The position numbers and the translations under genes were made by a program. Shown one piece after another: positions 24,721 through 33,662 of a stretch of 64,000 nucleotides of DNA (the first letter of the stretch is position 1; every line of letters starts with the position of its first letter). A model generated the notes under the pieces. That model worked only from the letters and a program-made list of their open reading frames with translations. It made no database searches and was not told where the DNA came from. Source of the stretch: Geodermatophilus pulveris (lineage in GTDB: Bacteria > Actinomycetota > Actinomycetes > Mycobacteriales > Geodermatophilaceae); the NCBI RefSeq assembly GCF_900188375.1, contig NZ_FZOO01000002.1, positions 124,001-188,000 of the forward strand, written 5' to 3'.

Positions 24721-25437
24721 ATGCAGCCCGACGAGTACCTGCCGGCCCTGCGGCGGACCGACGCGCGGTTCGCCGACGCCGCCGCGGCGGCGGTGCTGGC
24801 CTCCGGGTGGCGGGCCCCGGTGGCCGGCTGCCCCGGGTGGACGCTGGCCGACCTGGTCTGGCACCTGGCCGAGGTGCAGCACTTCTGGGCGTGGGTGGTG
24901 CGCACCCGCGCCCCCGACCCGGGCGCCTACACCGCGCCGCCCCGGCACCCCGACGACGAGCTGCTCGGCTTCGGCCTGGCGCAGTCCGCGGAGCTGGAGA
25001 CGGTCCTCGCCGGCGCCGACCCCGCCGAACGGGTGTGGACCTGGGCGCCGCGGCGCGACGTCGGGTTCGTGCTGCGCCGCCAGCTGGCCGAGGCGGTGGT
25101 GCACACCGCCGACGTCGAGCAGGTGCTCGGCGACCCGCGGCCCATCCCGCCCGACGTCGGCCTGGACGGGCTGGACGAGTGGCTGGAGGTGGTGGTCCCC
25201 GGCGTGCTGCCGCACGGGCCGCCGGACGGCGCGCACCCCGTCGTCCTGCACGCCGTGGACGCCGGTGTCGAGCGCACGCTGTTCCCCGGGACGCGGCCGG
25301 TGCCGGTCGCCCGGCTGACCGGCACCGCCGGGGACCTGCTGCTCGCCGTCTGGCGCCGCGTGCCGCTGGAGGTGCTCACCGTGCACGGCGACGGCCCGCA
25401 GGCCGCGGCGGTGATCGGCCTGGTCCGCGTGGAGTAG
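24721..25437 (+). CDS. Maleylpyruvate isomerase-family mycothiol-dependent protein
   Basis: The 238-residue protein has the DinB-like MDMPI N-terminal helical bundle. Conserved runs include [25 protein letters not shown] (first metal His), a region around [19 protein letters not shown] (further metal His) and a small C-terminal domain ending [10 protein letters not shown]. Family members use mycothiol as cofactor, and mshC is divergently transcribed 91 bases away. The ATG at 24721 follows a purine-rich GGGGAGGGGGGACGGG. The specific substrate is unknown. Confidence 0.85.
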   Translation: MQPDEYLPALRRTDARFADAAAAAVLASGWRAPVAGCPGWTLADLVWHLAEVQHFWAWVVRTRAPDPGAYTAPPRHPDDELLGFGLAQSAELETVLAGADPAERVWTWAPRRDVGFVLRRQLAEAVVHTADVEQVLGDPRPIPPDVGLDGLDEWLEVVVPGVLPHGPPDGAHPVVLHAVDAGVERTLFPGTRPVPVARLTGTAGDLLLAVWRRVPLEVLTVHGDGPQAAAVIGLVRVE

Positions 25438-25441
25438 CCCC

Positions 25442-25467
25442 GGTGCCTCCCGCGCGCGGGAGGCACC
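25442..25467. terminator. Perfect palindrome between convergent genes
   Basis: Bases 25442-25454 and 25455-25467 are exact reverse complements (13-bp arms with no spacer, opening at the central CGCG). The palindrome starts five bases after the MDMPI-family gene stop and ends nine bases before the VOC gene stop, so it serves as a bidirectional terminator. Confidence 0.8.
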
Positions 25468-25475
25468 TCGCTGGC

Positions 25476-25862
25476 TCAGGGCCAGGTGGTGGCGTGCCGG
25501 TCGAAGTCCTCGCCGGTCTGCACGCCGACGACGTCGAACACCAGCCCGGCGGGGTCGCGCATCTGCCAGAAGCCGCCCATGTCCTGCAGCGGGGTGGCGC
25601 CGAGCTCCACCAGCCGGGCGACCTCCGCGTCGACGTCGTCGGTCTCGACGTCGACGTGCCACCTCGGCGGCGTCCCGTGCCCGGTGCGCTGCACCTCCAG
25701 GTGGAAGCCGCCGGCGAAGGAGCCCAGCGAGGACCAGTTGTCGTCCATCCGGTCCGGTGCCACCCGGTGGCCGGTCGCGGCCGCCCAGAAGGCCTGCCCG
25801 GCGCCGTGCACCTCCGGCGGCAGGTCGAGCATCAGGACGGCCAGGCGGCTGCGGTGCGGCAC
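25476..25862 (-). CDS. VOC-family (glyoxalase-like) protein
   Basis: The 128-residue protein is a single-chain VOC/glyoxalase_6 type fold. The paired beta-alpha-beta modules include QAFWAAATGH, a central HVDVETDDVDAEVARLVELGA and a final MRDPAGLVFDVV. Potential metal ligands are His in RWHVDV and the later acidic residues. It could be a detoxification or resistance enzyme; the sequence does not say which. Start is GTG 25862. Confidence 0.82.
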   Translation of the reverse strand: MPHRSRLAVLMLDLPPEVHGAGQAFWAAATGHRVAPDRMDDNWSSLGSFAGGFHLEVQRTGHGTPPRWHVDVETDDVDAEVARLVELGATPLQDMGGFWQMRDPAGLVFDVVGVQTGEDFDRHATTWP

Positions 25863-25911
25863 GGCGGCAACCTAGCCGGGGACGGTGCCCATCGGTAGGC
25901 CGACGGGTGAC

Positions 25912-26646
25912 TCAGAACGGCGGCCAGGGCAGTGCGGGCCACTCGCCGCTGGGCTGCGGGTGCCGGCCGCTGCGCAGCAGGTCGGCCACCCGCTGCTGGG
26001 TGCGGCGCACCTCGCGGCGGGTGAGGTGCTCGTGCAGCTGCTCGCCGAGGTCGCCGAGCAGGTCGCCGGTGAGCTCCTCCAGCACCTCGACGGCCTCGGC
26101 GGTGAGCGGCTGCCCGGCCCAGCGCCACAGCAGGGTGCGCAGCTTGGGGTCCACGGAGAAGCAGATGCCGTGGTCGACGCCGTACACGTGGCCGGCCGAG
26201 GTCGGGATGATGTGCCCGCCCTTGCGGTCGGCGTTGTTGACGACCGCGTCGAAGACGGCCATGCGGCGCAGGCCGGGGTGGTCCGACCGCACGAACGCGG
26301 CGAGGTCGACGTCGGGGTCGCCGTCGACCCACAGCTGCACCATGCCCGGGCCGAAGGGCCCCTCGCGCAGCACGGTGGGGGGCACGACCCGCCAGCCGGT
26401 CGCCTCGCTGACCAGCGCCGCGGCCACCTCACGGCCGGCGAGGGTGCCGTCGGGGAAGTCCCACAGCGGCCGCTCGCCGGCGACCGGCTTGTAGACGCAC
26501 TCGGCGACCAGCTCGCCGCACTGCACCGCGCCGACCAGGGTGACGTTGGACGCGTCGAGCATCCGGCCCTCGAGGTCGATCTCCCCCTCGCGCAGGAGCA
26601 GCAGCGCCTCCGCGTCGTCGGCCGGCGGGCGCAGGTCCGGCTGCAC
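25912..26646 (-). CDS. SCO1664-family protein (PI3/4-kinase-like fold)
   Basis: This actinobacterial family always travels with DUF3090 and an MSMEG_4193-type phosphomutase, as here. Conserved blocks include VYKPVAGERPLWDFPDGTLAGREVAA, VNNADRKGGHI and VYGVDHGICFSVDPKLRTLLWRW, which resemble the nucleotide-binding and NxD/DHG-type loops of the PI3/4-kinase fold. The biochemical role is unknown. The frame extends back to 26739 inside DUF3090; I prefer GTG 26646 because family similarity begins soon after it, but GTG 26706 is possible. Confidence 0.8.
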   Translation of the reverse strand: MQPDLRPPADDAEALLLLREGEIDLEGRMLDASNVTLVGAVQCGELVAECVYKPVAGERPLWDFPDGTLAGREVAAALVSEATGWRVVPPTVLREGPFGPGMVQLWVDGDPDVDLAAFVRSDHPGLRRMAVFDAVVNNADRKGGHIIPTSAGHVYGVDHGICFSVDPKLRTLLWRWAGQPLTAEAVEVLEELTGDLLGDLGEQLHEHLTRREVRRTQQRVADLLRSGRHPQPSGEWPALPWPPF

Positions 26647-26675
26647 GGGCCGCCCGCTCGCCGGGCCGGTGCCGC

Positions 26676-27227
26676 TCAGCGGCGGTAGCCGTTCTGCCGC
26701 GGGCACACGTGCCCGGCCGGGTCCAGCGGGAGGGAGCACAGCGGGCAGGCCGGGCGGCCGGCGGCCACCACGCGGCGGGCGCGGACGACGAAGGCGCGGG
26801 CTGCGGCGGGGGTGATGGTCACCCGCAGCGCGTCGGGGCCCTCGTCGCTGTCGGAGAGGATCACGTCCTCCTCCACCGGCTCGTCGCCGGCGGCCACGGC
26901 CTCGACCACGACGGCCTGCGCGTCGCCGTCCCAGGCCAGGCCCATCGCCGCGACCCGGAACTCCTCGTCGACCGGCGCGGTGAGCGGCTCGAGGTCGTCG
27001 ACCTCGGCGTCCGGCGGGACGACGGTGTTCGGCCGGCTGGCGATCTCGTCGAGCAGCTCGTTCATCCGGTCGGCGAGCACCTGCACCTGGGCCTTCTCCA
27101 GCGCGACGCTGACCACGCGGCCCGCGGCGTCGGCGGCCTGCAGGTAGAAGGTGCGGTCGCCGGGCTGGCCCACCGTGCCGGCGACGAACCGGGACGGGCG
27201 GTCGAAGAGGAAGACCTGGCGGGGCAC
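26676..27227 (-). CDS. DUF3090 family protein
   Basis: The 183-residue protein starts PRQVFLFDRPSRFVAGTVGQPG, the hallmark of DUF3090. It ends with a zinc-ribbon-like pair CPLCSLPLDPAGHVCPRQNG (C-x2-C...C). The function is unknown. It lies between the phosphomutase gene and SCO1664-family gene on the same strand, the conserved three-gene order. Confidence 0.9.
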   Translation of the reverse strand: MPRQVFLFDRPSRFVAGTVGQPGDRTFYLQAADAAGRVVSVALEKAQVQVLADRMNELLDEIASRPNTVVPPDAEVDDLEPLTAPVDEEFRVAAMGLAWDGDAQAVVVEAVAAGDEPVEEDVILSDSDEGPDALRVTITPAAARAFVVRARRVVAAGRPACPLCSLPLDPAGHVCPRQNGYRR

Positions 27228-27277
27228 GGGCCCAGGTTACGCGGGCGGCCCGGGCCTTCGCCCCGGCGACGCGGAGG

Positions 27278-27979
27278 TCAGGCGGGCGCGCCCGCGCCGC
27301 CGCCGACGACCGCGTCGGAGTCCCGTCCCCGCCGGCGCCGGGGCCGCTTCCTCGGGGGGACGAGCGGCGCGACGTCCCCGCCGGTGTCGTTCATCCGCAC
27401 CACGAACGGCCGGGTGTCGGTGTAGGTGACCACCGACACCGAGGCGGGGTCGACGACGATCCGCTGGAACTGGTCGAGGTGCAGGCCGAGGGCGTCGGCG
27501 AGGATCGCCTTGATCACGTCGCCGTGGCTGCAGGCCAGCCAGACGGCGTCCGGGCCGAGCCGGGTGTTCCACTCCCGGACGGCGGCGACCGCGCGGGCCT
27601 GGGTCTGCGCCAGCCCCTCCCCCTCCGGGCCGGGGAAGACCGCGGCGGAGGGGTGCTGCTGCACGACCTTCCACAGCGGGTCCTTGACCAGCTCCTTGAG
27701 CGGGCGGCCGGTCCAGTCGCCGTAGCGGGCCTCGCCGAGCCGGTCGTCGGTGCCGAGCTCGAGGTCCCGGCCGGCCAGCACGGCGGCGGCGGTCTGCCGG
27801 CAGCGCTCCAGCGGGCTGCTGACGACGGCCGCCAGCGGCACCGGCGCCAGCCGCTCCCCCACCGCCCGCACCTGCTGCTCGCCGGTCTCGTCGAGCTGCA
27901 CGCCCGGGGTCCAGCCGGCCAGGACGCCGCCGGCGTTGGCCGTCGTCCGGCCGTGCCGCAGGAGGAGAACGGTGGTCAC
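27278..27979 (-). CDS. Histidine phosphatase, MSMEG_4193-type phosphomutase family
   Basis: The protein has the histidine-phosphatase RHG motif at the start (VLLLRHGRTTAN), the second-half ligands in SSPLERCRQTA and RLGEARYGDWTGR, and the catalytic second His in WLACSHGDVIKAIL. The last 25 residues are a basic, disordered tail. The family is co-conserved with DUF3090 and the SCO1664-like protein. The true substrate is not established. It starts with GTG at 27979. Confidence 0.9.
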   Translation of the reverse strand: MTTVLLLRHGRTTANAGGVLAGWTPGVQLDETGEQQVRAVGERLAPVPLAAVVSSPLERCRQTAAAVLAGRDLELGTDDRLGEARYGDWTGRPLKELVKDPLWKVVQQHPSAAVFPGPEGEGLAQTQARAVAAVREWNTRLGPDAVWLACSHGDVIKAILADALGLHLDQFQRIVVDPASVSVVTYTDTRPFVVRMNDTGGDVAPLVPPRKRPRRRRGRDSDAVVGGGAGAPA

Positions 27980-28024
27980 GACGTCCGAGCGTATGCGGCG
28001 TCGGGCCAGGTCACCCGGGCCGAG

Positions 28025-28858
28025 TCACTGGGGCGCGAGCACCCCGGCGCCGACGAGGGCGAGCAGCAGCAGGCCCAGCACCACCCGGTAGACGACGAAC
28101 GGCGTGAAGCTGCCGCGGTCCAGGTAGCGCAGCAGCCAGGCGATGACGGCCAGCCCGACGCCGAAGGCCAGCACGGTGGCCAGCACCGTCTGCGGCCAGG
28201 ACACCGCCTCCCCCGCCACCCCGCCGGTGAGCGCCTCGTAGACCTGGAAGAACCCCGAGGCCAGGACGGCGGGGACGGCGAGCAGGAAGGAGTAGCGGGC
28301 CGCGGCCGCCCGCGAGTAGCCGAGGAACAGGCCCATGGTGATCGTGCCGCCGGAGCGGGAGACCCCGGGCACCAGCGCCATGGCCTGGGCGAACCCGAAG
28401 GCGACGCCGTGCCCGACGGTGAGCTGGTCCAGCTCGCGCACCTTGGCCCCCACCCGGTCGGCCCAGTAGAGGACGACGGAGAAGGCGACCAGCGCGACCG
28501 CCACGATCCGCAGGTCGCGGAAGGTGGTCTCGATGCTGTCCTGGAACAGCAGCCCGAGGACGCCGATCGGCAGGGTGCCCACGATGATCAGCCAGCCCAT
28601 CCGGGCGTCCGGGTCGCTCCACCGCGAGCGGTCGGCCAGCGACCGGACCCAGGCGGTGAGGATCCGGCCGATGTCGCGGCGGAAGTACAGCAGCACCGCG
28701 GCCTCGGTGCCGATCTGGGTGATCGCGGTGAACGCCGCGCCGGGGTCGCCCCAGCCGAAGGCCTCCCCCACCACCCGCAGGTGCGCGCTGGAGGAGATCG
28801 GCAGGAACTCCGTCAGCCCCTGCACCAGCCCCAGGACGACGGCCTCGAGCCAGCTCAT
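28025..28858 (-). CDS. uppP: UppP/BacA, undecaprenyl-diphosphate phosphatase
   Basis: This membrane enzyme recycles the lipid carrier for cell-wall synthesis by removing one phosphate from undecaprenyl diphosphate. The 277 residues form about eight membrane segments. The two signature loops are near the N-terminus, GLTEFLPISSSAHL, and in the second half, LVPGVSRSGGTITMGL. The ATG at 28858 gives the usual MSWLEAVVLGLVQGLTEFLP start. It is 45 bases upstream of the phosphomutase gene and may be co-transcribed. Confidence 0.96.
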   Translation of the reverse strand: MSWLEAVVLGLVQGLTEFLPISSSAHLRVVGEAFGWGDPGAAFTAITQIGTEAAVLLYFRRDIGRILTAWVRSLADRSRWSDPDARMGWLIIVGTLPIGVLGLLFQDSIETTFRDLRIVAVALVAFSVVLYWADRVGAKVRELDQLTVGHGVAFGFAQAMALVPGVSRSGGTITMGLFLGYSRAAAARYSFLLAVPAVLASGFFQVYEALTGGVAGEAVSWPQTVLATVLAFGVGLAVIAWLLRYLDRGSFTPFVVYRVVLGLLLLALVGAGVLAPQ

Positions 28859-29026
28859 CGGCCGCTGCGCCCCCGTCGGGCGGCGGGCGTCGGGCGGGGG
28901 GCGCGGGCGGGCAGCAGGAGCACGGGAGGCCACCCTAGGCGCGCCCGTCCGGGCCCCCGGCGCGGCACGCAGGGACCGGCCGCGGTCCCCGGCCGGCACC
29001 CCGACCCGCCGGTAGGTTGGCCCCCC

Positions 29027-30007
29027 GTGGAACAACGCGCACTCGGGCGCAGCGGGCTGGTCGTCTCGCGGCTGGCCCTGGGCACCATGACCTGGGGGCG
29101 GGACACCGACGAGGACGACGCCGCGGTGCAGCTGGCCGCGTTCGTCGACGCCGGCGGCACGCTGGTCGACACCGCCGACGTCTACTGCGACGGGGAGAGC
29201 GAGCGCACCCTGGGCCGGCTGCTGGCCGACGTCGTCCCCCGCTCGGACGTGCTGGTGGCCACCAAGGCCGTCGGGCGCACCGGGCCCGGGCCGATGGGCC
29301 GCGGCGCCTCCCGCGGGCACCTGCTCGCCGCGCTGGACGCCTCCCTGGACCGGCTGGGCACCGACCACGTGGACCTCTGGCAGCTGCACAGCTGGGACGA
29401 CACCACGCCGCTGGAGGAGACCCTCGCCGCCTGCGACGCGGCCGTCTCCTCCGGCCGGGTGCGCTACGTGGGGGTCAGCAACTACACCGGCTGGCAGACC
29501 GCCCAGGCCGTCACCTGGCAGCGGGCCTGGCCGGGGCGGGTGCCGGTGGTGAGCACCCAGGTGGAGTACTCGCTGCTGCAGCGCGGCGTGGAGCGCGAGG
29601 TGCTGCCGGCCGCGGAGGCGCTGGGCGCCGGCGTGCTGGCCTGGTCCCCGCTGGGCCGCGGGCTGCTCACCGGCAAGTACCGGCAGGGCCCGCCGGCGGA
29701 CTCCCGGGGCGCGTCCCCGCAGTGGCAGGCGTTCCTCGACGGGCTGCGCTCGGCCACCGCCGACCGGATCGTGCAGGCCGTGGTCACCGCCGCCGACGGG
29801 CTGGGCACCACCCCGCTGGCGGTGGCGCTGGCCTGGGTGCGGGACCGCCCCGGGGTCACCGCGCCCGTGGTCGGGGCGCGCACCGCGCAGCAGCTGCAGG
29901 CCTCGCTGGACGCCGAGGCGGTGCGGCTGCCGGCGGCGATCCGCACCGCGCTCGAGGACGTCTCCGCGCCCCACTTCGGTTACCCCGAGCGGCGGTACGA
30001 CCGGTGA
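29027..30007 (+). CDS. Aldo/keto reductase
   Basis: The 326-residue TIM-barrel oxidoreductase begins EQRALGRSGLVVSRLALGTMTWG. It has the catalytic tetrad region DTADVYCDGESER (Asp and Tyr), VATKAV (Lys) and DLWQLHSWD (His). The NADPH-binding end is GVTAPVVGARTAQQLQASLDA. The substrate is unknown. The GTG at 29027 is chosen, since the open frame upstream is a shadow of minus-strand genes. Its TGA overlaps the GTG of the helicase gene by three bases. Confidence 0.9.
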   Translation: MEQRALGRSGLVVSRLALGTMTWGRDTDEDDAAVQLAAFVDAGGTLVDTADVYCDGESERTLGRLLADVVPRSDVLVATKAVGRTGPGPMGRGASRGHLLAALDASLDRLGTDHVDLWQLHSWDDTTPLEETLAACDAAVSSGRVRYVGVSNYTGWQTAQAVTWQRAWPGRVPVVSTQVEYSLLQRGVEREVLPAAEALGAGVLAWSPLGRGLLTGKYRQGPPADSRGASPQWQAFLDGLRSATADRIVQAVVTAADGLGTTPLAVALAWVRDRPGVTAPVVGARTAQQLQASLDAEAVRLPAAIRTALEDVSAPHFGYPERRYDR

Positions 30008-31926
30008 GCGCCCCCGACCCGGTCTTCGCCGCCTTCTGCGCGGCCGGCCTGTGGCCCGGCCTGGGCAGGCGGGCGGCCGCCGAGCTGCCCGCCGCCGGCA
30101 TCACCTCCCCCGACGACGTCACCGCCGACCGGCTCCTGAAGCTGCCGCGGGTGGGCCGGCAGCGCGCCGAGCGGCTGTTCTCCGGTTTCCTGTCCGCCGC
30201 GCCCACCTACGAGGTCGTGGGGCTGCTGGTCGGGGCCGGCCTGGAGGCGAGGCTGGCCGCGACCGCCGCCGACGCCCTGGGCAGCGACGCCGCCCGCCGG
30301 CTGCGCGACGACCCGTGGGCGCTGCTCGGCCTGACCGGGGTCACCCTCGCCGACGCCGACCGGCTGGCGGTCTCCGTCCTGCCCGGCGCGGACAAGCAGG
30401 ACGCCCGGCGCGGGCGGGCCGTCGTCGCGCACACCCTGCGGACGGCGACCCGCGACGGGCACACCGTGCTGCCGGCCGACCTGGTCGTCGCCGCGCTGCG
30501 CGCCGAGGGGGTGGCCGACCCGGTGGCGGCGATCGTCGCGGCCGTGGAGTCCGGCGAGGTCCTCGACCACGAGCCGCCCGAGCCGGAGGACCCCGACGCC
30601 GAACCGGACCCGGCGCTGCGCACGCTGTCGCTGGCCCGCTACGGGATGGCCGAGGAGGCGCTCGCGGAGAACGTGGCCCGGCTGGCCGCCACCGCCGGGC
30701 GGATCGCCGACCCCGCCGCCGTCCGCAGCGTGGCCACGGGCCTCGACGACGCGCAGAGGCAGGCGGTGGCCCAGGTGCTCGGCGCCGGCGTCTCGCTGCT
30801 CACCGGCGGCCCGGGCACCGGCAAGAGCCGCACCGTCGCCGCCGTCGTCGCGCTGCTGCGCAGCCGCGGCACCGACGTGGCGCTGGCCGCCCCCACCGGC
30901 CGGGCGGCCAAGCGGCTGGAGGAGCTGACCGACCACCCGGCGGTCACCGTGCACCGGCTGCTCGGCGCCCAGGGCACCTCCGGCGGGTTCGCCCGCAACG
31001 AGGAGTGGCCCCTCGACGCCGACGTCGTCGTGGTCGACGAGGCCTCGATGCTCGACGTCGAGCTCGCCGCGGCGCTGCTGGAGGCCTGCCCGGACGGCAC
31101 CCACCTGCTGCTGGTCGGCGACCCGGCGCAGCTGCCCTCGATCGGCCCGGGCCACGTGCTCGGCGACCTCATCGACTCCGGGGTCGTGCCGGTCACCGAG
31201 CTGACCACCCTCTACCGGCAGGCCGAGGGCGGGGCGATCGCCCGGCTGGCCAACGCCGTCCGGGCCGGGCAGCTGCCCCCGGTGGACTCCCCCGACCGCG
31301 AGGTCGTCGTCGTCCCGGCCGCCGGCAGCGCGGAGGCCGCCAAGCGGGTGGTGCAGCTGGTCACCGACTCGATCCCGCGGGCGCTGGGCATCGACCCGGC
31401 CACCGTGCAGGTCGTGACGCCGGTGCACCGCGGCCCGGCCGGGACGATCGAGCTGAACCGGGCGCTCAAGGCGCGGCTGAACCCCGGCGACGGCACGGTG
31501 TGGGGCTTCGACGTCGGCGACCGGGTGGTGGCCACCGCCAACCACCTGGACCTGGAGCCCGTCGGCTTCGCCAACGGGGAGACCGGCGTGGTCACCGGCA
31601 CCGGCGACGGCAGCCTGGACGTCGACTTCGCCTCCGGGCCGGTGACGGTCAGCGGGTCGGCGATGGGCGACCTGCGCCACGGCTGGGCGATCACCGTGCA
31701 CCGGGCGCAGGGCTCGGAGTGGCCCGGCGTGGTCGTCGTGCTGCCGCCGGAGGCCGGCGGGATGCTGTCGCGGCCGCTGGTCTACACCGCGCTGACCCGC
31801 GCGCAGCGGCACCTGTCGGTCGTGCACGCCAGCGGGGCGGCGCTGGCCCGGGCGGTCAGCCAGGTCGACGTCCGGCCGCGGCGCACCCGGCTGGCCCGGC
31901 TGCTCGCCGAGTCCCTCGGGGCATAG
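30004..31926 (+). CDS. RecD-like (RecD2-type) superfamily 1B DNA helicase
   Basis: The 640-residue protein starts with helix-hairpin-helix units (ITSPDDVTADRLLKLPRVGRQ). An SF1 helicase core follows: Walker A at 268-275 (GGPGTGKS), DVVVVDEASMLD, LLLVGDPAQLPSIGPG, and the C-terminal AITVHRAQGSEWPGVVVVLP with LVYTALTRAQ. No RecB or RecC is adjacent, consistent with RecD2, a 5'-3' helicase in repair. It is shorter than typical RecD2 at the N-terminus. Start is GTG 30004, coupled to the reductase gene. Confidence 0.88.
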   Translation: MSAPDPVFAAFCAAGLWPGLGRRAAAELPAAGITSPDDVTADRLLKLPRVGRQRAERLFSGFLSAAPTYEVVGLLVGAGLEARLAATAADALGSDAARRLRDDPWALLGLTGVTLADADRLAVSVLPGADKQDARRGRAVVAHTLRTATRDGHTVLPADLVVAALRAEGVADPVAAIVAAVESGEVLDHEPPEPEDPDAEPDPALRTLSLARYGMAEEALAENVARLAATAGRIADPAAVRSVATGLDDAQRQAVAQVLGAGVSLLTGGPGTGKSRTVAAVVALLRSRGTDVALAAPTGRAAKRLEELTDHPAVTVHRLLGAQGTSGGFARNEEWPLDADVVVVDEASMLDVELAAALLEACPDGTHLLLVGDPAQLPSIGPGHVLGDLIDSGVVPVTELTTLYRQAEGGAIARLANAVRAGQLPPVDSPDREVVVVPAAGSAEAAKRVVQLVTDSIPRALGIDPATVQVVTPVHRGPAGTIELNRALKARLNPGDGTVWGFDVGDRVVATANHLDLEPVGFANGETGVVTGTGDGSLDVDFASGPVTVSGSAMGDLRHGWAITVHRAQGSEWPGVVVVLPPEAGGMLSRPLVYTALTRAQRHLSVVHASGAALARAVSQVDVRPRRTRLARLLAESLGA

Positions 31927-31974
31927 GAGGCTCTGCCCCCGTCCGGAGGGCCGAGGACGGGAGCACGGCCTCCT
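31925..31974. terminator. Nested hairpin after the helicase gene
   Basis: AGGAGGC at 31925-31931 pairs with GCCTCCT at 31968-31974, and inside it CCCGTCC (31938-31944) pairs with GGACGGG (31955-31961). The structure begins at the helicase stop and ends ten bases before the DUF2470 stop, so it separates convergent transcripts. Confidence 0.6.
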
Positions 31975-31983
31975 GTGCCTGCG

Positions 31984-32736
31984 TCAGCCGCGGGCGGCGC
32001 AGACCAGCCGGCGGGTCGCGGCCGCCAGCTGCCCGGGGCAGGTGAGCGGCCGCGGGAAGGGCACCCGGACGTCGCGGTGGCCGGTGGGCCGCTCGATCCG
32101 CAGCCGGTAGCCCAGCCGGTCCACGCCCAGGGGGCGGACGACGTCCCGCGGGCCGAGCTCGCCGGCCGGTAGACGGGCACCCAGCAGGTCGAGCACCTCG
32201 GGGTGGGTGCGGTCCAGGTGCTGCAGCACCCGCGCCTCGACGGCGGCCAGCGGGTCGGGCCGCGCCTGCGCGTACGCCTGCGGGCCCACCTCGGTGCACC
32301 GCGACCCCTCCCGCAGCACCACCTCGGCCACGTCCAGCCGCAGCAGGGTGGCGCCGCGGCCGACGTCGAGCAGCGCGCCCACCGGGCGGACGGCGGCGAC
32401 CTCGAGGGCCGCGGCGCGCCGGTCGGCCGGGCGCAGCGGGGTGAGCCAGCCGGACAGCCACAGCTGGGCCCGCACCGGGTCGCGCAGCGGAACCGGCGCC
32501 CGGTCGCTGACCATGAGGACGGCGGTGACGTCCTCGCGGCCGGCCAACGCGGCGTCCACCTCGCCGCCGGTGGGCACCAGCACGTGGGTGGCACCCGTCG
32601 CGGTGGTCGCGGCGGCCAGCGGCCGGACGGCGTCCAGCCCGCGCACGCACAGCGCGGCCGACGGGCGGCTGCCGACGGTGCGGGCGCGCTCGGCCGGCTC
32701 GGCGCGGAGGGCCGGCGCGGCGGGGCTCGTCGTCAC
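31984..32736 (-). CDS. DUF2470-domain protein, likely heme/iron related
   Basis: The 250-residue protein has an N-terminal flavin-reductase-like half (about 25-130) and a C-terminal DUF2470 domain (about 165-245: AVEARVLQHLDRTHPEVLDLLG, LGVDRLGYRLRI). This pairing recalls HugZ-type heme-degrading proteins. An IdeR-type iron box lies 38 bases upstream of the GTG start, which supports a role in iron acquisition or heme use under iron limitation. A good GAGGGAG ribosome site precedes GTG 32736. Confidence 0.8.
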   Translation of the reverse strand: MTTSPAAPALRAEPAERARTVGSRPSAALCVRGLDAVRPLAAATTATGATHVLVPTGGEVDAALAGREDVTAVLMVSDRAPVPLRDPVRAQLWLSGWLTPLRPADRRAAALEVAAVRPVGALLDVGRGATLLRLDVAEVVLREGSRCTEVGPQAYAQARPDPLAAVEARVLQHLDRTHPEVLDLLGARLPAGELGPRDVVRPLGVDRLGYRLRIERPTGHRDVRVPFPRPLTCPGQLAAATRRLVCAARG

Positions 32737-32773
32737 GGGGCTCCCTCGGGTCGTCGGTCGACGCGGTATCGAC

Positions 32774-32792
32774 TTAGGCGAGCCTAACCTGA
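32774..32792 (-). promoter_or_regulatory. IdeR/DtxR iron box
   Basis: The 19-mer TTAGGCGAGCCTAACCTGA matches the IdeR/DtxR consensus TTAGGTTAGSCTAACCTAA at 16 of 19 positions. It sits just upstream of the DUF2470 gene, where iron-loaded repressor would block transcription. No other gene starts nearby on either strand. Confidence 0.75.
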
Positions 32793-32969
32793 CCGGGGCG
32801 CGGACGGTAGCGGCCGGGGTGGGACGGAGGGGTCCGGTCCGGGCGGGTCTGCGCTGGTCACAGCTCCGGCCCGACCGAGGCCACCGCCGATGCCGCCGCG
32901 GCGACCGAGCGGCCGGCCCGGACGGCCGCGGTGGCGGCGGCGCTGCTCGCCGGCCGACCCGGCGCCGCC

Positions 32970-33236
32970 CTACAGCGGGGCGTCGTCCTCGTCGACGGGC
33001 ACGTCGGCCTCCTGCTCGAGCACGTCGGCGGGGTCGGCCTCCCGGTCGCCGACCGACCCCCGCGGCCCGCCGGCCTCCCCGGGCCGGGCGGCCAGCTGCT
33101 GCTCCAGCGCGTCGGCCTCCGGGACGTCGGCCGGTAGGGGGGCGGCGTCACCGGCGGAGGCGACGGCCGGCGGGTCCAGCGGTGCCTGCTGCTCGGCGCG
33201 GTCGGCGTCGGGCACGTCGTTGCCGGGGGCGGTCAC
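32970..33236 (-). CDS. Small acidic protein with three ADxLEQ repeats
   Basis: The 88-residue protein starts at GTG 33236 behind a clear GGAGGA. It is rich in Asp, Glu, Pro and Ala and is probably disordered. A motif recurs three times: PDADRAEQQ, PEADALEQQ and PADVLEQEADVP, with the last leading to an acidic VDEDDAPL end. Similar short acidic proteins occur in actinobacteria but I know of no function. It is divergent from the DUF5703 gene. Confidence 0.65.
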   Translation of the reverse strand: MTAPGNDVPDADRAEQQAPLDPPAVASAGDAAPLPADVPEADALEQQLAARPGEAGGPRGSVGDREADPADVLEQEADVPVDEDDAPL

Positions 33237-33374
33237 GTCGTCCTCCGTGTCGTCGGGGCCAGTGGTCCGGTGCGGTGGTGCGGCGTCCCCATCCTGCCGC
33301 CCGGGACGTCGCCTGCGGGGCGGGGGTCCGCGGCGGGCGTGACCGGCGGGCCCCTGGCGTGCACAATCGGGCGG

Positions 33375-33581
33375 ATGGAGGCGGTCGCCGGGGAGTACGA
33401 GTTCGCGCCGCTGCGGATCCCGCCGGGCACGTCCCGGTCCGCGGCGGCGACCATGCTGAGCCTGCAGGCGGACACCGGTGGCTGGGAGCTGGCCCGGCTG
33501 CAGCTGCACGCCGACGGCACGCGCAAGGCGGTCCTGCGCCGGCGGGCGCGGCTGTCCTACCTGCCCAAGCCGCACATCTGA
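33375..33581 (+). CDS. DUF5703 family small protein
   Basis: The 68-residue protein matches the short actinobacterial family DUF5703: YEFAPLRIPPGTSRSAAATML, then GGWELARLQLHADGTRKAVLRRR and a basic end. It is probably a single small domain with a beta hairpin. The function is unknown. It starts with ATG at 33375 and lies 80 bases before the methyltransferase gene. Confidence 0.82.
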   Translation: MEAVAGEYEFAPLRIPPGTSRSAAATMLSLQADTGGWELARLQLHADGTRKAVLRRRARLSYLPKPHI

Positions 33582-33662
33582 GGCCCGCCCCGCTCGACGC
33601 CCCGGCCCGGGCGTGCCAGGGTCGACGCGGCCAGCCGCTCCCGGACGGCCGGGGAGGACGGC

